A stretch of DNA of 64,000 nucleotides from Symbiodinium natans. Taxonomy: Eukaryota; Sar; Dinophyceae; Suessiales; Symbiodiniaceae. The stretch is taken from NCBI GenBank assembly GCA_905221605.1, contig CAJNDS010000080.1, positions 581,455 to 645,454 of the forward strand, given 5' to 3'. Below are positions 61,137 to 64,000 of the stretch, piece after piece (position 1 is the stretch's first letter; each line of letters begins with the position of its first letter). The position numbers were made by a program, and so were the translations under genes. The notes under the pieces were generated by a model. The model did no database searches. It was not told the origin of the DNA and saw only the letters and a list, made by a program, of their open reading frames with translations.

Positions 61137-61908
61137 CTACAAGCCCCAAAGCCCCGGAAATGCGCATCGCTGAGCCGAGCCACAGCCCCGCCAGGCTGCT
61201 CTCGAGGCAGCGGCCGGACATCTCCTAGGCATTTCGCAGGGTTTAGGGTTTAGGGTTTAGGGTTTAGGGTTTAGGGTTTAGGGTTTAGGGTTTGGGGTTT
61301 GGGGTTTAGGGTTTAGGGCTTAGGGTTTAGGGCGGACTAGCTAGGGTTCTCACAAGGGTTTAGGGTTTAGGGTTTAGGATTCGGGTTTAGGGTGGAGTCT
61401 TTAGGGTACTCACAAGGGCTTAGGGTTTAGGATTAGGGTCTAGGGTTTAACCGGTCTGAGACTGAGTGAGCACAGGCAACATTGGCGTATACGTGTTGTG
61501 CTGTCGAGTCCGATGTCTTCCTAGACCCACGAGTACTTGGTAGCCCAGTAGCCATATTGTGATGAGGGCACCCTTTTTGGGTTGGTCATTTCTTTCAGGG
61601 AAACCATAAACAAAAAAAGTGTGAAGGGTACCACTGGGCTACCAAGAGTAGGAATGAAAAGGGTTCCCTTTTTGGCTTAAAGGGGCGTATAAGGGGACCT
61701 GAACTCCAAATGAAAGGAATGACAGCCTACTCTTGGTTCCATACCCACGCCCTTCTTTGGGAATAGGGCGGCGGGTGTTGCGGCTTAGGAGACGCGGAAT
61801 GTCTGTGGAGACTCCTTGCGGGAAACTTTCCTGGAACGAAAAGGGCTCGACCTTATCAAGCTTCGAGAGCGTGCGCTCTCCATGAGAAATGGATATAAAC
61901 AGCCCCAT
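61137..61908 (-). CDS. small three-exon gene, unknown protein
   Basis: Exon 1 (61733-61908) starts ATG: MGLFISISHGERTLSKLDKV, then EPFSFQESFPQGVSTDIPRL, ending GRGYGT. Exon 2 (61452-61535) reads TRGSRKTSDSTAQHVYANVA then CAHSVSD. Exon 3 (about 61137-61220, acceptor ATGCCTAG) reads RCPAAASRAAWRGCGSAQRC and stops. All phases agree. The first intron has a GA donor (GAGTAGG) and consists of two family-A elements. Start lies about 100 bp below the stop of the next gene. Confidence 0.6.
61537..61645 (+). mobile_element. family A element with perfect 14-bp inverted ends
   Basis: CTTGGTAGCCCAGT at the left and its exact complement ACTGGGCTACCAAG at the right. In either orientation the left end reads CTTG|GT and the right end AAG|, so both splice sites are encoded in the repeat. 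Confidence 0.9.
61642..61736 (+). mobile_element. family A subtype 2, abutting the previous copy
   Basis: CCAAGAGTAGG ... CCTACTCTTGG ends, with the AAAAGGGTTCCCTTTTTGGCTTAAAGGGG core. Shares its first bases with the last bases of the neighbour. Confidence 0.75.
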
Positions 61909-62011
61909 ATGGTTTAGGGTTTAGGGTTTAGGGTTTAGGGTTTGCTACATGAAAACGCCCCTGCACAAGTTTCGGTGCCACAAGCTCATGCTGCGATGCC
62001 AGCTTGCTCAG

Positions 62012-62490
62012 CTACTCCCCAAGCCGGAACGCTTTCCGCGAATTCGAGGCCCTGGCGTTCTTGTTGCCCAGCTTCTTCGCGCCCACCACGACCTGCAAGG
62101 CAACTTAGTTGTCCAGTAACCTGGTGAATTGAAGGTTCACCTTTGGGATTATAAGAGGTTTATACTACCCCAAAAAGGTTAAAGGTTACCTACTCTACTA
62201 CTAGTGCAAAAGACCCTATGAACTACCTGCCCCGTGTAAGTCCTCTGAACTCTCATAACCCAGGGAACCCTAAGACCAGTCCGTGCAAACGCGAAGCCCC
62301 GAGGGGTGGTTGGGGTTCTTTGCGTGGGTGCGTAGCCTTTTGCTTTGGTGATTGCTTGGGCAAACATGCCCAGGAATTTGAGGAATGGTGTAGTCTGTCT
62401 TGATCGGGTTGATCCAGGGGTGCCCTGAAGAGCATCTCTGAACCCTAGGACCTCGAAAAACCTTAGAAGCCCCGAACCCCAAACCCTCAT
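62012..62490 (-). CDS. small basic protein, two exons
   Basis: Exon 1 (62202 up to about 62490) contains TPFLKFLGMFAQAITKAKGY, PRGFAFARTGLRVPWVMRV and RTYTGQVVHRVFCT; exon 2 (62012-62103) continues ALQVVVGAKKLGNKNARASN then SRKAFRLGE and TAG. The join is in phase across the family-B element. The basic C-terminus suggests RNA or ribosome association, but no family is recognised. The true start (ATG at 62490 or an upstream exon) is open. Confidence 0.65.
62104..62201 (-). mobile_element. family B element acting as a 98-bp intron
   Basis: Donor GTAGTAGAGTAGGTAACC and acceptor GGACAACTAAG are the two element ends. Removing it gives FCT-I-ALQVVVGAKK in one frame. Confidence 0.8.
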
Positions 62491-62863
62491 TAGGCCCTGA
62501 TGAACCGAAACCTTGAAATCCCTAAACCCTAAACCCTAAACCCTAAACCCTAAACCCTAAACCCTAAACCCTAAACCCTAAACCCTAAACCCTAATTAAA
62601 CCCTAAACCTCTTCGTCTTGCGGTTTCAGGGCTAGTGTGCGCAAGGCCAAACGTGTCAGGAGAAGCTGAACTACCGGCTCCTGACCCAGCCGAACCTTTC
62701 TATGCCAAGGTGGTGCGGAAAGAGGGTTTAGGGTTTAGGGTTTAGGGTTTAGGGTTTAGGGTTTAGGGTTTAGGGTTTAGGGTTTAGGGTTTAGGGTTTA
62801 GGGTTTAGGGCGGTTTAGGGTTTCCAATTGCAGTGCGCCATAAGGCCGCGTGGCTTTTAACCC

Positions 62864-62985
62864 AGACCCAAAACCCAAAACCCAAAACCCAAAACCCAAA
62901 ACCCCAAACCCAAAACCCAAAACCCAAAACCCAAAACCCAAAACCCAAAACCCAAAACCCAAAACCCAAGACCCAAACCAAAACC
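62864..62985 (+). repeat. CCCAAAA 7-mer array
   Basis: About 14 units of CCCAAAA, another 7-base variant. The frames across it encode only NPKPKTQ repeats. Confidence 0.85.
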
Positions 62986-63120
62986 CTACACCCAAGGCCC
63001 CCCAAACCCCAAACCCCAAACCCCAAACCCAAAACCCAACCCTACCAGCCCGACGAACGCCCAAAAAACACTCAACCCCCCCAATCCGAAGCCCTAAACT
63101 CTGAACCCCAAACCCTAAAC

Positions 63121-63362
63121 GACTAAACCCTAAACCCTAAACCCTAAACCCTAAACCCTAAACCCTAAACCCTAAACCCTAAACCCTAAACCCTAACTTT
63201 CCAGGACTTCTGGCCCTCCATGGCTCCAAGGCCAGCAAGGGCTGCATCCTCCCTGGAAGGCAGGCCGACTAAGGTTTAGGGTTTAGGGTTTAGGGTTTAG
63301 GGTTTAGGGTTTAGGGTTTAGGGTTTAGGGTTTAGGGTTTAGGGTTTAGGGTTTAGGGTTTA
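63121..63362. repeat. CCCTAAA array then TTTAGGG array around one exon
   Basis: Ten or more CCCTAAA units (63121-63196), the exon at 63198, then about 13 TTTAGGG units (63270-63362): an inverted pair. Confidence 0.9.
63198..63272 (-). CDS. coding exon between two long telomere-like arrays
   Basis: Frame GLPSREDAALAGLGAMEGQK then SWK; donor GTTAGGGTTTAGGG. Arrays on both sides are 11 or more perfect units. Confidence 0.7.
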
Positions 63363-63425
63363 GAGCAGGAGGGGGTTTGGGGTTGGGGGGGGGGGGGGGG
63401 GGGGGGAGGGCTCAGGGTGTAAAAC

Positions 63426-63468
63426 CTTAGGTTTTGCATCCCCGAGCTGCTTGAACATGAGGGGCAGA
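63426..63468 (-). CDS. 43-nt coding exon
   Basis: Acceptor CATCCCAAG and donor GTTTTACACC bracket LPLMFKQLGDAKPK. Confidence 0.65.
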
Positions 63469-63621
63469 CTTGGGATGTGACCCTAAACCCTGAACCGGGT
63501 TTAGGGTTTAGGGTTTAGGGTTTAGGGCTTTGGAGGGTTTAGGGCTTTGGAGGGTTTAGGGCTTAGGGTTTAGGGTTTAGGGCTGGCGGGGGTTTAGGGT
63601 TGCTGTGGGCACTCAACTCAC

Positions 63622-63674
63622 AGGATCAGGCGAAGGGCTCAGGACAGCGCCTAGGATGCCAGAGATATTGGGGT
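63622..63674 (-). CDS. coding exon B, GTGAGT donor
   Basis: Acceptor TTTCGGAAG; frame (D)PNISGILGAVLSPSPDP; donor GTGAGTTGAG. Joins exon A in phase. Confidence 0.75.
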
Positions 63675-63883
63675 CTTCCGAAATTCGGGGTACCTTTTTG
63701 GGGTCCCCACACCCTAGTCCCTGAAGCCGTTTTGGGGGTTTACGATATTAGGGGATCCTAATATTTGGGGTTTAGGGTTTAGGGTTTAGGGGTACCGTTT
63801 TGGGGTCCTTGTCATTCTAAGGGGATCCAACTATTTGGGGGGGTCTATTTCTGGGGTCCACTATGTTCGTAAAGTCCCATATC
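63675..63883 (-). mobile_element. family D element acting as a 209-bp GA-AG intron
   Basis: Donor GATATGGGACTTTACGAACA and acceptor CCCCGAATTTCGGAAG are the family-D ends. Contains a small internal TTTAGGG run and an inner family-D-like repeat at about 63728. Confidence 0.75.
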
Positions 63884-63932
63884 CCAGGAAGGCTTTTCGG
63901 CTTTGAGACTTGGCCGATACGACCATGAGCAC
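63884..63932 (-). CDS. coding exon A, 49 nt
   Basis: Acceptor GGGTGTAG; 16 codons VLMVVSAKSQSRKAFL plus one base, completed as GAC by exon B. Confidence 0.7.
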
Positions 63933-63944
63933 CTACACCCACGA

Positions 63945-64000
63945 GCAGCCTAGGAAGAAACAGGGTGCCTTTGTTGGTTTAAAGAACCTAAGGCAAACAA
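63945..64000 (+). mobile_element. family A subtype 2 element, cut by window end
   Basis: AGCAGCCTAGGAAGAAACAG then GGTGCCTTTGTTGGTTTAAAG. Confidence 0.6.

Noticed and set aside
62798-63126. Frames of 75-97 codons rich in NPKPKTQ or FWVLGFG
   Set aside because: Pure translations of the CCCAAAA / telomere-like array; no other coding signal.
1-64000. Window as a subtelomere or chromosome end
   Set aside because: Arrays occur in both orientations, are evenly dispersed between exons, and there is no terminal uniform array.

Overview
The window looks like nuclear DNA of a dinoflagellate. The evidence is the saturation with the Arabidopsis-type telomere heptamer TTTAGGG/CCCTAAA, very many tiny exons, short inverted-repeat elements whose ends act as splice sites, splice donors that include GA as well as GT, and genes that all appear to run one way. 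There is no bacterial operon structure, rRNA, tRNA or CRISPR that I can recognise. No strain or species is assigned.

At first sight the 64 kb is nothing but telomere-like arrays in both orientations, separated by 50-400 bp islands. Reading the islands on the minus strand shows that a large fraction are coding exons: open, G/C-ending codons, AG acceptors at the 5' side and GT (sometimes GA) donors at the 3' side. The telomere-like arrays therefore lie mostly inside introns. In many places the donor is built from the repeat itself (exon|GTTTAGGG). Several exon pairs join in phase across an intron, and two of those introns are little more than degenerate TTTAGGG sequence.

Region by region, in minus-strand sense from right to left: 63.2-64.0 kb, exons of one gene with a GA-AG intron made of a repeat element; 62.0-62.5 kb, the 3' end of a small basic protein with a 98-bp element as intron; 61.1-61.9 kb, a small gene starting only about 100 bp further on; 41.9-60.2 kb, many exons, at least part of them from a very large VPS13-like lipid-transfer protein; 27-37 kb, further exons of unrecognised genes; 25.6-26.85 kb, an uninterrupted 411-codon FkbM/Methyltransf_21-like gene; 25.0-25.3 kb, a probable first exon; 3-24 kb, long runs of small exons, possibly several genes (candidate stops near 20.1 and 20.9 kb); 2.3-3.7 kb, two exons of a KH-domain RNA-binding protein; 1.8 kb, a terminal exon.

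At least eight families of about 70-220 bp inverted-repeat elements (called A-H here) recur through the window. For families A, B, C and D I can place the element exactly between two phase-compatible exons, so they behave as introners: mobile elements that make new introns. Family A carries an internal CCTAAACCC seed, and in two copies that seed is expanded into a long telomere-like array. This suggests a route by which telomere-like repeats could have spread through introns.

Most exon calls come from reading by eye. Protein names are given only for the KH, FkbM-like and VPS13-like genes. Exon ends are good to a few bases where splice sites are stated, otherwise approximate.
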